From: Desulfobacteraceae bacterium | GTDB lineage: Bacteria > Desulfobacterota > Desulfobulbia > Desulfobulbales > Desulfobulbaceae | DNA: 13,846 nucleotides | Direction: 5' to 3' | NCBI GenBank assembly: GCA_022837185.1 | Contig: JALHJD010000049.1 | Coordinates: forward strand, 1 to 13,846 | In this document: piece after piece, positions 1 through 9,720 of the stretch | Layout of the letters: each line of letters starts with the position of its first letter | How positions within the stretch are numbered: position 1 is the first letter of the stretch | Translations under genes and position numbers: made by a program | Notes under the pieces: model-generated | Database searches by the model: none | The model's input: only the letters and a program-made list of their open reading frames with translations | What the model was told of the DNA's origin: nothing

Positions 1-146
1 ATGGCCAGAAAATCACTTTTGGCCTTGTTGGCCCTGTCCGCCTGCCGGGAGAAATTCATGAGCATGGCATTCTCTTTCCGGAGAGCGGCGACAGTTTCCT
101 GCAATTCGGCAATTTCCGCCTGAAAATGATCGTGTTGTTCCGACAT
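1..146 (-). CDS. Sensor histidine kinase, N-terminal fragment (cut by window edge)
   Basis: Only the first 48 codons are present; the gene continues past position 1. The ATG at 146-144 is 2 nt after the stop codon of the EndoQ-UvrD gene (TAG at 151-149), so the two are probably co-transcribed. The visible protein begins MSEQHDHFQAEIAELQETVA, a polar, heptad-like coiled-coil segment up to about residue 40. It then reads NKAKSDFLA at residues 40-48. That string is typical of the residues just before the phosphoaccepting H-box (SHEIRTP) of HisKA domains in hybrid sensor kinases, but the H-box itself lies outside the window. If correct, the protein would be cytoplasmic with a short N-terminal coiled coil leading directly into the kinase core and no membrane segment in the visible part. 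Another coiled-coil protein is possible. The reading frame is clear; the family is inferred from a short motif. Confidence 0.7.
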   Translation of the reverse strand, partial: MSEQHDHFQAEIAELQETVAALRKENAMLMNFSRQADRANKAKSDFLA

Positions 147-148
147 GG

Positions 149-3100
149 CTACTCAAACAAGGAGAGTTGTTGTGCCCGGCTTTTGCGCCTACCGGACGTT
201 TTCCGCCCCTGGAAAGGGGTAATCAGCGGGGCGGGTATCTCTGCGATGAAGCGGGAAGGCTCCTGCCTGACCACTCCGCCCCGGAGATTTCTCTTTTCGG
301 CCCGGCTCAGGTACAATATTTCCTCGGCCCGGGTCATGCCTACATAAAACAGCCGGCGCTCCTCTTCGACATGCTCCATCTCCTCCGCCTCGGAGAAGGA
401 AGTCTTCGGCGACAGGGGGAGCAGCCCTTCTTCGACACCGGCGATGAAGACGATTTTGAATTCCAGCCCTTTGGATGCGTGCAGGGTCATGAGCGTTACG
501 GCCTCGGCCCGTTCATCGTAGATGACCGTATCGCTGTAGTGCCGGAGATGAAGGGCAAAGGCCTCCAGGGAGGCACCGAAATTGTCCGCCAGCGACAACA
601 GGCGGAGCACGTCTTCGTTCGCCGGGTCCGTTCCATATCGGGGCAGGAGCCCGCGCAATGCGGCAGCCACCCCCTCGGTCCGCGCCGTTTCGCGCATCAT
701 TTCCACGGTGGACGCCATATCGAAGAGCACGGCCTGCAGCGCAGCCGGAAGCTCATCCCTGTTCCGCAGCAGAACATCCATGGGCGCGCGGATCACACCG
801 GCCAGGCACTGTTCAGCCGCGGCCGCCGCCTGGGCGCTCCCTTTCTCCTTCCCCATCAGGGCGAGCAGGTCGGAACCTTCCTCCAGCCCGGCGGCAAGAA
901 GGGTCCACAGGTACAGAGGATGAGCCGGACCGGTGCGGTAATAGGGAACCAGGTCAACGACCTGGACAGGGAAGCCGTGACCGATCAGCGCGTCGGCAAT
1001 CATCCCTGCCTGACGACCGGTCCTGTACAGAACAGCAATATCGGACAGGGCCGCCGGACCGTGACGGGTCTGCCGCATCCGGTCGATTTCCCTGTGGGAG
1101 GTGCCGCCGACGGCGGCCTCGATCTCCCGGACGATGGCGGCAGCCTCCGCCCGCGGCGAATCCGCCGTCATGCTGTAAATGACGCCGGTGCGGCCGGTGA
1201 GCGATTCGCACTGCCCGGCGGAACCACGGCGCTGGCTGCGGGAAATGACCGCTCCGGCGGCCCTGACGATCACCGCATCACTGCGATAGTTGCGATAAAG
1301 CGCATGCTGTTCGGGCTGCAGATCATGGATGAATTGGAAGAACCAGCCGGGGCTGGAGCCGCGGAAACCGTAAATGGCCTGGTCCGGATCGCCGATGGCG
1401 AAAACCGGCACGGTTGCAGCCAGCAGCCGGACAAGTTCATACTGGCTCCGGTTCAGGTCCTGAAACTCGTCAATGAACAGCCGGCCGGTTTCCCGGCGCA
1501 TGACCTCGGCGGCGGGACCTCCCCTTTTGAGCAGGGTCATGGCCGCCGGCACCACTGCCTCGAGATCGATGAGCTGCTCTCTTGCAAGGCGTTCGAAATA
1601 CCGGGTCATGGCGGCTGGAACGCCGGCATCGGTGTCCGGGGCCGACTGCAGAAAGGAGGTTATGTCCCCGTCGAGTTCCGCGAGTTCCCGGGAGGACAGT
1701 TGCGGATGGAGCGTTCCCAGGAGGAAACGCCGCAGTTCGGGGCCGGCAGCCTGAAGATCCGGCGTCGAACGCCGCAGCCACAGCAGGCAGTATCCGTGGA
1801 AGGTGGCGGCAACGACACCGGGAGCTCTGCCGAGCTCCGCATCCAGCCGCTGCCGCAGTTCATCGACCGCCCGGTTGGTAAAGGTGATGACCGTGCAGGG
1901 GGTTCTGCCCTGCCGGACATGGCGGACAACCCGCTGGACGAGGGTATGGGTCTTTCCGGTCCCGGGACCTGCATTGACAAGGATATGCCGGGCCTCTGCG
2001 CCTACCGCTTTCTCCTGTTCCGGGTTGAGCCCCCGGGAGGCAGCCGGCCCGGGGACAACGGGGGGCCCGGGCGGGTCAGGGCCGGGAGGGGGGGCCTTTT
2101 TTGCCGGCGCCGCAGTCCGCGCCGGTCCGGTATGGAAAAGCTGCATCTGGCCGCCGAACTCCTTGCGCTCCTGGTCGCTGAACACCCTGACTGTGCCGTA
2201 TACCCCGTCATAGCCGGCGTTCCTGATGACCCGGCCGGTGCGCACCCGTGCCACCGCCTCGGCCAGCAGCGGCGACGCTTCGGCGGCGAGAGCGGCGGTG
2301 TCCGTTTCCAGCAGGATGTCCAGTTCCGAGCCGAAGCGGCGGATGAGCCGGACATAGGCATTGCTCACCCGCTTGGAGGCCGGACCGGTTCCCAGGAGTT
2401 CGCCCAGCAGTTCGGGCAGAGGCACAAGGCTGAACACCGCCGGGGCCGCGGGCGGATAACGGGGCCGCTCCCGGTCCGCCAGTTCCATGACCCGGCTCAA
2501 AACACCCACGGTCAGCGGATTGCCGCATACCGGACAGATGCCCTTCATTCTCCTTGTTTCTACCGGCTCCAGGCTGATTCCGCACTTTCGATGACCGTCC
2601 AGGTGATATTTTCCCTCTTCGGGGAAAAACTCGACGGTGGCGGCGAACCGTTGCCGGCCGTCGGCGTCGACGGGCTCACGCAGACCATCACGCAGGGAAT
2701 AAAAATCAAACCCGGTGGTGAAAATATTGGCCTCCCGGCCCAGCTTGGCCGGAGAGTGGCAGTCGGAGTTGGAGATCAGGGAAAACCGGTCCAGGGCGGA
2801 TATGAGACGGTTCATGTCCGGATCGGAGGAAAGGCCGGTTTCCAGGGCGAAAACATGGCCGGTCAGGTCGCCGAAACATTCTTCGATGGCATCAAACCCT
2901 GATCTGGAACCGAACAGCGAAAACCACGGAGTCCAGACATGGGCCGGCACCAGGAAGCCCTCGGGCGCCTTCTCCAGCAGGATTTCCAGCAGATCGCGGC
3001 AGTCGAGGCCGAGGATGGGACGGCCGTCGGATTCGAGGTTGCCGATGCCGGAAAGGGTGGCGGAGATCCTCCGGACCGAATCCATGTCCGGGACGAACAG

Positions 3101-3439
3101 GACAGTGTGCACCTTGCGGACCCGCCCGTCCTTTTTATAAATCGAACTGATCTCGGCGGACAGGACAAACCGGACACCGTTGGCCTCAGCTTCCAGGCCG
3201 GGGGGCAGGACGCGGGCCGCCGCCTCGCTCCCCGGGTCCTTGAGCCGGAAAAATCCGGGCTCGGCTTCCTCCAGGTTTCCGCTGATCTGCCGCTGCCAGC
3301 CCGGATGGGTGAAATCGCCGGTACCGACCACATCGATGCCCTTGACCGCCGCCCAGGCGGCAAGGCCATGCAGGGTGCCCGCCTTGCTCGTCGCCCTGGA
3401 AAAGGGCGAATGGATATGCAGATCAGCTCGATAGCGCAC
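149..3439 (-). CDS. EndoQ-like PHP endonuclease fused to UvrD/Rep-family helicase
   Basis: This 1096-residue protein has two enzyme modules. Residues 1-430 resemble endonuclease Q, known in Thermococcales to nick DNA 5' of deoxyinosine, uracil and abasic sites. PHP metal ligands are visible: DLHIHS (6-11), GTGDFTH (39-45), SAE (94-96), H111, AH (166-167) and SNSDCH (223-228). A zinc finger follows with H283, C286, C302 and C305. Residues about 467-1096 are a superfamily 1A helicase: Walker A GPGTGKT (491-497), TFTNRA motif Ia (519-524), DEFQD (657-661), GDPDQAIYGFRG (683-694), YRNYRS (715-720), TLHASKGLEF (985-994) and VGMTRAEE (1033-1040). A Pro/Ala-rich linker (about 441-468) joins them. 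QMQLF (431-435) and C-terminal QLSLF (1091-1095) look like beta-clamp-binding motifs. The start is GTG, 9 nt after the nadD stop, with GGGGTGA upstream, and DLHIHS begins at residue 6, so no much later start is possible. I infer a repair role for deaminated DNA. Confidence 0.93.
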   Translation of the reverse strand: MRYRADLHIHSPFSRATSKAGTLHGLAAWAAVKGIDVVGTGDFTHPGWQRQISGNLEEAEPGFFRLKDPGSEAAARVLPPGLEAEANGVRFVLSAEISSIYKKDGRVRKVHTVLFVPDMDSVRRISATLSGIGNLESDGRPILGLDCRDLLEILLEKAPEGFLVPAHVWTPWFSLFGSRSGFDAIEECFGDLTGHVFALETGLSSDPDMNRLISALDRFSLISNSDCHSPAKLGREANIFTTGFDFYSLRDGLREPVDADGRQRFAATVEFFPEEGKYHLDGHRKCGISLEPVETRRMKGICPVCGNPLTVGVLSRVMELADRERPRYPPAAPAVFSLVPLPELLGELLGTGPASKRVSNAYVRLIRRFGSELDILLETDTAALAAEASPLLAEAVARVRTGRVIRNAGYDGVYGTVRVFSDQERKEFGGQMQLFHTGPARTAAPAKKAPPPGPDPPGPPVVPGPAASRGLNPEQEKAVGAEARHILVNAGPGTGKTHTLVQRVVRHVRQGRTPCTVITFTNRAVDELRQRLDAELGRAPGVVAATFHGYCLLWLRRSTPDLQAAGPELRRFLLGTLHPQLSSRELAELDGDITSFLQSAPDTDAGVPAAMTRYFERLAREQLIDLEAVVPAAMTLLKRGGPAAEVMRRETGRLFIDEFQDLNRSQYELVRLLAATVPVFAIGDPDQAIYGFRGSSPGWFFQFIHDLQPEQHALYRNYRSDAVIVRAAGAVISRSQRRGSAGQCESLTGRTGVIYSMTADSPRAEAAAIVREIEAAVGGTSHREIDRMRQTRHGPAALSDIAVLYRTGRQAGMIADALIGHGFPVQVVDLVPYYRTGPAHPLYLWTLLAAGLEEGSDLLALMGKEKGSAQAAAAAEQCLAGVIRAPMDVLLRNRDELPAALQAVLFDMASTVEMMRETARTEGVAAALRGLLPRYGTDPANEDVLRLLSLADNFGASLEAFALHLRHYSDTVIYDERAEAVTLMTLHASKGLEFKIVFIAGVEEGLLPLSPKTSFSEAEEMEHVEEERRLFYVGMTRAEEILYLSRAEKRNLRGGVVRQEPSRFIAEIPAPLITPFQGRKTSGRRKSRAQQLSLFE

Positions 3440-3448
3440 GACTGATGA

Positions 3449-4141
3449 TCACCCCTTTGCTGGTTCGCACCCTTCCCTCCCCGCCGGTTTCGATCGGGAA
3501 AGGCGAGCATAGAGGCCATGATGCCGGATATACGCAAGTACTTCCGCCGGCAGCAGTTTGTCAACCGACCCGCCTCGGGCCAGCCGCTTCCTGATCTCCG
3601 ACGACGATATCGGGACGGCGATGTCCGGCACGTAGAATATCCGGAAGCCGTCCTCTCGATGCCACATCCGGCGCTCGGCATCGTACCTGAAACGCCCGGG
3701 CAGCGCCTCGACCTTGGCAGTCACCGCCGCAACGGAAAAACCGGGCCGCGCCGCCACGATCAGATCGGCGAGCAGGAAAATTTCAGCATAGCGGTACCAG
3801 AGTTCGATTTCGACGAACATGTCGGCGCCGATGACCAGGTACAGCTTCCGGCCCGGGAGGCGGCGGTGCAGTTCCTCCAGGGTTTCGATCGTATAGGAAG
3901 GCGGGGGGCGTTCGGCCTCCAGCGGGGAGGCCCGCAGACCGGGATCATCGGCCAGGGCCGCATCCAGCATGGCCATCCGGTGGGCAAAGGGCGTCAGTTC
4001 ACGGTCCTTGTGAGGGGGACTGGGAGCCGGAATGAACAGGACAAGATCGAGGCCATAGCGCTCCCGAACGGTACGGGCGACGGCAAGATGCCCCAGGTGC
4101 ACCGGATCGAAGGTGCCGCCCAGTATGCCGATCCGCTCCAT
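3449..4141 (-). CDS. nadD: Nicotinate-nucleotide adenylyltransferase
   Basis: NadD transfers AMP from ATP to nicotinate mononucleotide, giving deamido-NAD, the penultimate step of NAD synthesis, in the cytoplasm. The 230-residue protein carries the nucleotidyltransferase signature GGTFDPVHLGH (8-18), SPPHK (41-45), the GAD motif (105-107) and the C-terminal SSSEIRKRL motif (179-187). Length fits the family. I chose the ATG at 4141 because MERIGILGGTFDPVH matches the usual N-terminus; an in-frame GTG at 4159 would add six residues (MRTCGK) and neither start has a strong ribosome binding site. It lies 23 nt after proA and 9 nt before the EndoQ-UvrD gene. In many bacteria rsfS follows nadD; here it does not, and the repair fusion takes that place. 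Confidence 0.95.
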   Translation of the reverse strand: MERIGILGGTFDPVHLGHLAVARTVRERYGLDLVLFIPAPSPPHKDRELTPFAHRMAMLDAALADDPGLRASPLEAERPPPSYTIETLEELHRRLPGRKLYLVIGADMFVEIELWYRYAEIFLLADLIVAARPGFSVAAVTAKVEALPGRFRYDAERRMWHREDGFRIFYVPDIAVPISSSEIRKRLARGGSVDKLLPAEVLAYIRHHGLYARLSRSKPAGREGCEPAKG

Positions 4142-4164
4142 TTTCCCGCAGGTGCGCACCGCGA

Positions 4165-5411
4165 CTACGACCGCACTTCCCCGTCACCGTAGACGATAAA
4201 TTTCCGGGTCGTCAATTCCTCCAGCCCCATGGGGCCGTAGGCATGGAGCTTGGTGGTGGAGATGCCGATCTCCGCCCCCAGGCCGAACTGGCCGCCGTCG
4301 TTGAACCGGGGGGAAGCGTTGACCATCACCGCCGAGGCGTCCACCTCCCGCAGGAACCGCTGCGCATTGGCATAGGACCGGGTGACGATGACCTCGGTAT
4401 GCTGGGAGCCGTACTCCTGAATATAGCGCATGGCCTCGTCCATGTCCTCCACCACCTTGACCACCAGGATCAGATCAAGAAATTCCGTTCCCCAGTCGCT
4501 GTCGGCCGCCGGCGTCATTCCGGCAACCAGGGCGCGGCTCCGGGGGCAGCCCCGCAGTTCGACCCCGGCCGCCGCCAGTCGGGCCGCCGCGGCCGGCAGA
4601 AAAGCACCGGCAATATCCGCGTGCACCAGGAGACCCTCCAGGGCATTGCACACCCCCGGCCGCTGGGTCTTGCCGTTCATGACAATGCGCACGGCCATGT
4701 CCACATCGGCATCATGGTCGACATAGGCATGGCAGACTCCCTTGTAGTGCTTGAGAACCGGGATCCTCGAGTTTTCGGCGACAAACCGGATAAGCCCCTC
4801 CCCGCCCCGGGGAATGATGAGGTCGATGTACTCTTCCTGGGCCAGCATGATGTTTATCGCCGTGCGGTCGGTGACCGGGATGACCTGGACCGCTGCCGGA
4901 TCAATGTTTTCCGCCGCCAGTGACTCCCGCAGAATTCCGGCCAGGGCCAGATTGGAAAGAAGCGCCTCGGATCCGCCGCGCAGGAGGACGGCATTGCCGG
5001 ATTTCAGGCAGAGGGCCGCCGCATCGATGGTCACGTTGGGCCTGGATTCGTAGATCATCCCCACCACCCCCAGGGGAACGCGCATGCGGCCGACCATGAT
5101 GCCGCTGGGCCGCCGCTTTATGCTTTCCACCCCGCCGACGGGATCGGGCAGGGCGGCCACCTCCCGCAATCCCGCCGCCATCGATTCAATAACCCTGTCG
5201 GTCAGCGCCAGCCGGTCAAGCATGGCGGCGGACATGCCTTTGGCCCGGCCGTTGGCAAGGTCGACTTCATTCTCAACCACGAGTTCATCACGCCGATGCA
5301 TCAGGGCATCGGCGGTCCGCAGCAGGACCCGATCCTTGGTCGATGACGGCACCGCGGCCAGAATACGCGAAGCCCGGCGGGCCTGTTTTGCCATTTCGAC
5401 TACCGTGTTCT

Positions 5412-5430
<19 letters not shown>
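4165..5430 (-). CDS. proA: Gamma-glutamyl phosphate reductase
   Basis: ProA reduces gamma-glutamyl phosphate with NADPH to glutamate semialdehyde, the second step of proline synthesis, in the cytoplasm. The 421-residue protein has normal family length and the aldehyde-dehydrogenase fold signatures of ProA: GMIYESRPNVT (124-134), LRGGSEA (150-156) and the catalytic cysteine in RPGVCNALEGLLVH (Cys261). The ATG at 5430 overlaps the end of proB by 19 nt and has GGGAGG about 9 nt upstream, inside proB. The overlap suggests translational coupling of the two enzymes, which also act together so that the labile acyl phosphate is passed on. No frame damage or missing residue is apparent. Confidence 0.97.
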
Positions 5431-7696
<2,266 letters not shown>

Positions 7697-7698
<2 letters not shown>

Positions 7699-7728
7699 TA
7701 TATGTTCCCGGGAATCGGCCCGTGTCAG
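7697..7728 (-). promoter_or_regulatory. Possible promoter for obgE, overlapping the terminator
   Basis: On the minus strand CTGACA (7728-7723, five of six to TTGACA) and TATACT (7702-7697, five of six to TATAAT) are separated by 20 nt, which is longer than the ideal 17. A 10-bp palindrome, TTCCCGGGAA (7705-7714), lies in the spacer. A start point about 7 nt past the -10 box (near 7690) would fall inside the terminator stem, so the resulting transcript would lack the 5' arm of the hairpin and escape termination. This is speculative because of the long spacer. Confidence 0.3.
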
Positions 7729-7750
7729 CCCGGCAGATACCCCTGCCGGG
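7729..7750 (-). other. Stem-loop in the rpmA-obgE gap
   Basis: A perfect 8-bp inverted repeat, CCCGGCAG and CTGCCGGG, with a 6-nt loop begins 15 nt past the rpmA stop. No T-tract follows, so it is not a terminator alone. It could stabilise the 3' end of the rplU-rpmA message or be part of a leader that folds together with the downstream terminator hairpin. Confidence 0.5.
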
Positions 7751-7765
7751 TGGAGCCGGCGGCAA

Positions 7766-8020
7766 CTATTCCGGATAGACGCTCACCCGCTTCCGGTTGC
7801 TGCCGAAGGATTCGTAGCGGACCACACCGTCCACTTTTGCAAAAAGGGTGTAATCCCTGCCGCAGCCGACATTCTCACCGGGGTGAATCCTGGTTCCCAG
7901 TTGGCGCACCAGGATATTGCCGGCCCGGACCGCCTGGCCGCCGAACCTTTTTACGCCCCGTCTCTGTCCCTTGCTGTCGCGGCCGTTACGGGAACTGCCG
8001 CCCGCCTTTTTATGTGCCAT
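7766..8020 (-). CDS. rpmA: 50S ribosomal protein L27
   Basis: L27 sits in the large ribosomal subunit with its N-terminal tail reaching toward the peptidyl transferase centre. The 84-residue protein starts [20 protein letters not shown], the conserved basic N-terminus, and continues with [10 protein letters not shown] and [17 protein letters not shown], both typical of L27. It has no extra N-terminal peptide of the kind cleaved off in Firmicutes. The ATG at 8020 follows the rplU stop by 21 nt and has AAGGGG 7 nt upstream. It ends with TAG and is followed by two hairpins, the second an intrinsic terminator. Confidence 0.99.
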   Translation of the reverse strand: MAHKKAGGSSRNGRDSKGQRRGVKRFGGQAVRAGNILVRQLGTRIHPGENVGCGRDYTLFAKVDGVVRYESFGSNRKRVSVYPE

Positions 8021-8041
8021 GCCTAAACCCCTTGCGTTGTG

Positions 8042-8356
8042 TTACTTGGCTGAAATTTCCTCAATGATCAGCGCCGTGTACTGCTGCCGGTGGCCTTTTT
8101 TGACCCGGTAGCCCTGGCGCCGCTTCTTTTTGAAAACCACGACCTTTTTTGCCCGGCCCTGCTCCGCGATCCTCGCCGTGACCTTGGCGTCGTCGAGAAC
8201 CGGCGTGCCGATCCTGACGTTTTCACCGTCAACCACCATCAGGATATCGGCCAACTCGATGGTATCACCGACATTGCCCTGCAGTTTCTCGACCCGCAGG
8301 GTATCACCGGCCGCAACCTGATACTGTTTTCCACCGGTGCGAATAATAGCGTACAT
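8042..8356 (-). CDS. rplU: 50S ribosomal protein L21
   Basis: L21 binds 23S rRNA in the large subunit. The 104-residue protein starts [18 protein letters not shown], the diagnostic L21 N-terminus, and ends with the basic stretch [23 protein letters not shown] that contacts rRNA. The ATG at 8356 is preceded by GGAGGAATCTC, a strong ribosome binding site, which decides this start over an in-frame upstream codon at 8377. It heads the transcription unit with rpmA and, beyond a terminator, obgE. A likely promoter lies 57-87 nt upstream. Confidence 0.99.
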   Translation of the reverse strand: MYAIIRTGGKQYQVAAGDTLRVEKLQGNVGDTIELADILMVVDGENVRIGTPVLDDAKVTARIAEQGRAKKVVVFKKKRRQGYRVKKGHRQQYTALIIEEISAK

Positions 8357-8412
8357 GAGATTCCTCCGTCTATGCAATCACACGTCAATATAATCTGGTC
8401 AGAAGAATTGCT

Positions 8413-8443
8413 AATATAACTATAAAACACCTGCCCATGTCAA
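8413..8443 (-). promoter_or_regulatory. Sigma70-like promoter for rplU-rpmA
   Basis: On the minus strand a perfect -35 box TTGACA (8443-8438) is followed after 19 nt by TATATT (8418-8413, five of six to TATAAT). The segment is strikingly AT-rich against its surroundings, and nothing codes between the beta-barrel gene stop (8467) and rplU. A start near 8406 would give a leader of about 50 nt. The spacer is 2 nt longer than ideal. Confidence 0.65.
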
Positions 8444-8466
8444 GAATAAATACATCGGCCGGCCGG

Positions 8467-9720
8467 CTAAAAATAGTGCCGGTACACCAGCGCGCACCAT
8501 ACCGGCTGCACCCCGAATTCCGCCGGCGGGGTTCTGCCGCCGGCGGCGTCGCCGGCGGGGATGGTCACGGTCAGAGCCAGTTCCGCTTCGTCGGACAGGG
8601 AATAGACCCCATACAGGGAGGTGGCGCGGGAACCGTCCGTCCAGTTGCGAAGGTGAAGGATTTCAGCCCGGAGAAGCGGGGTAAATTCATAGCCGATGTT
8701 CAACGCGGTGTACTGCCGGCCCAGATAACCGGAGCGACCAGTGCCGGCCAGCAGGTCCGCCTGGGCCTGAGCGGCGGAAGAATATCCCCCCTCGTTGTAC
8801 ATCTGTTCCAGCCGGATGGTGAGGTTGCCGCTGAACTGGTGCTCCAGGCCGATGTTCACCATCAATCCCCCCGCCCGGTCCTCCTGCCGGCTGTCAAGGT
8901 AATGCCCCTCGGCGCGGATGCCGAGCCAGTGAAACAACTCCCCCTGCAGGGACGCCCCGGCAACCGGACTGTCCCGGACCACGCCGCCCAGCGCCCCCCA
9001 TTCGAAACCCCCGGCGTCCAGGACATAGCGCCCAAGGACCGAGGTCCGGTCCCAGTCGGGCGACCTGCTCCAGCCGCTGTCCGCCTGCGGGTCCCGTTCA
9101 TACCCCAGGACCCCGATAACCGTGAGCTGTGACAGGTTGGACAACCGCCGTTCGAACCGGAGCGCGTCGACACCGGGCTTGTAGACCCGGTAAAAGGTCT
9201 GCGGCGCAAAGGGGGCAAAAAAATCGTTGGGGGAGAAGTAAAACGTCACCGACAGGCTCACCGGCTGGCGGCCGACGACAAGTTCATTCCGCCCGCCGCC
9301 GCAGGCCAGCCGGAAGGCATCAAGGACCAGGCCGGCCTGCGTATGAGCGCCCTGGTGCTCCGACAGGAAGAACAGCCCGCTCCGCTCGACGTCCCGGACA
9401 TCGAACACTTCGCCTCCCCGGGAAAACGGCGGGGTCGAATGGTAAAACTGGAGAATGTTGACACCGGCCCGCAGGGTGTCTGCCTTAAAGGCGTCGGCAA
9501 GAAGGCGGACGTCGCCGCTCCAGGCCGTATCGCCCCGTTCCGCGTACAGTTGAGGAACGTCGGGGTAAAGGGCCCGGCCCAGACCGGCGCTGACGGAACC
9601 GGTGAGGTGAAGGGTGTGGTCTCCCGCCTCAGCCTGGTAAAACCCCATTGTCGGAGAGGGCGGCAGCAACAGGGAGACTGTTGCCAATCCCGCTCCCAGC
9701 ACAAAAAGGAAAATTTTCAT
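8467..9720 (-). CDS. Predicted outer-membrane beta-barrel protein of the transporter operon
   Basis: I do not recognise a named family. The 417-residue protein starts MKIFLFVLGAGLATVSLLLP, a hydrophobic signal peptide with probable cleavage near residue 25-32. The rest has many short alternating polar/hydrophobic stretches separated by Gly, Asp and Asn turns, for example HTLHLTGSVSAGLG, TLRAGVNILQFYHS and ALNIGYEFTPLLRAEILHL. It ends ALVYRHYF, a C-terminal strand with terminal Phe as used for recognition by the BAM complex. These traits indicate an outer-membrane barrel of perhaps 14-18 strands. Its ATG overlaps the stop of the ABC ATPase by 4 nt (ATGA), so translation is probably coupled to the transporter. 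I infer that it is the outer-membrane acceptor or outlet for the substrate; a simple porin is also possible. Confidence 0.85.
   Translation of the reverse strand: MKIFLFVLGAGLATVSLLLPPSPTMGFYQAEAGDHTLHLTGSVSAGLGRALYPDVPQLYAERGDTAWSGDVRLLADAFKADTLRAGVNILQFYHSTPPFSRGGEVFDVRDVERSGLFFLSEHQGAHTQAGLVLDAFRLACGGGRNELVVGRQPVSLSVTFYFSPNDFFAPFAPQTFYRVYKPGVDALRFERRLSNLSQLTVIGVLGYERDPQADSGWSRSPDWDRTSVLGRYVLDAGGFEWGALGGVVRDSPVAGASLQGELFHWLGIRAEGHYLDSRQEDRAGGLMVNIGLEHQFSGNLTIRLEQMYNEGGYSSAAQAQADLLAGTGRSGYLGRQYTALNIGYEFTPLLRAEILHLRNWTDGSRATSLYGVYSLSDEAELALTVTIPAGDAAGGRTPPAEFGVQPVWCALVYRHYF

Noticed and set aside
126..347. Short plus-strand frame opposite the end of the helicase
   Set aside because: Overlaps the clearly coding C-terminus of the helicase on the other strand and has no features of its own.
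167..2902. 911-codon open frame on the plus strand
   Set aside because: It lies antisense to the EndoQ-UvrD gene, whose motifs are all intact. Long antisense frames are common in GC-rich coding DNA, and the translation is Gly/Arg/Pro/Gln-rich with no recognisable domain.
8357..8407. rplU leader considered as an L21-type autoregulatory RNA
   Set aside because: The leader is only about 50 nt and shows just a weak GCAAT/ATTGC pairing, too little to call a structured leader.
8463..8482. CCGGC/GCCGG inverted repeat around the stop codon of the beta-barrel gene, considered as a terminator
   Set aside because: Only 5 bp with a 10-nt loop and no T-tract on the minus strand. No convincing terminator for the transporter operon was found.
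8437..9132. 231-codon plus-strand frame beginning in the rplU promoter gap
   Set aside because: Mostly antisense to the beta-barrel gene, has no ribosome binding site that I can see, and shows no known motif.
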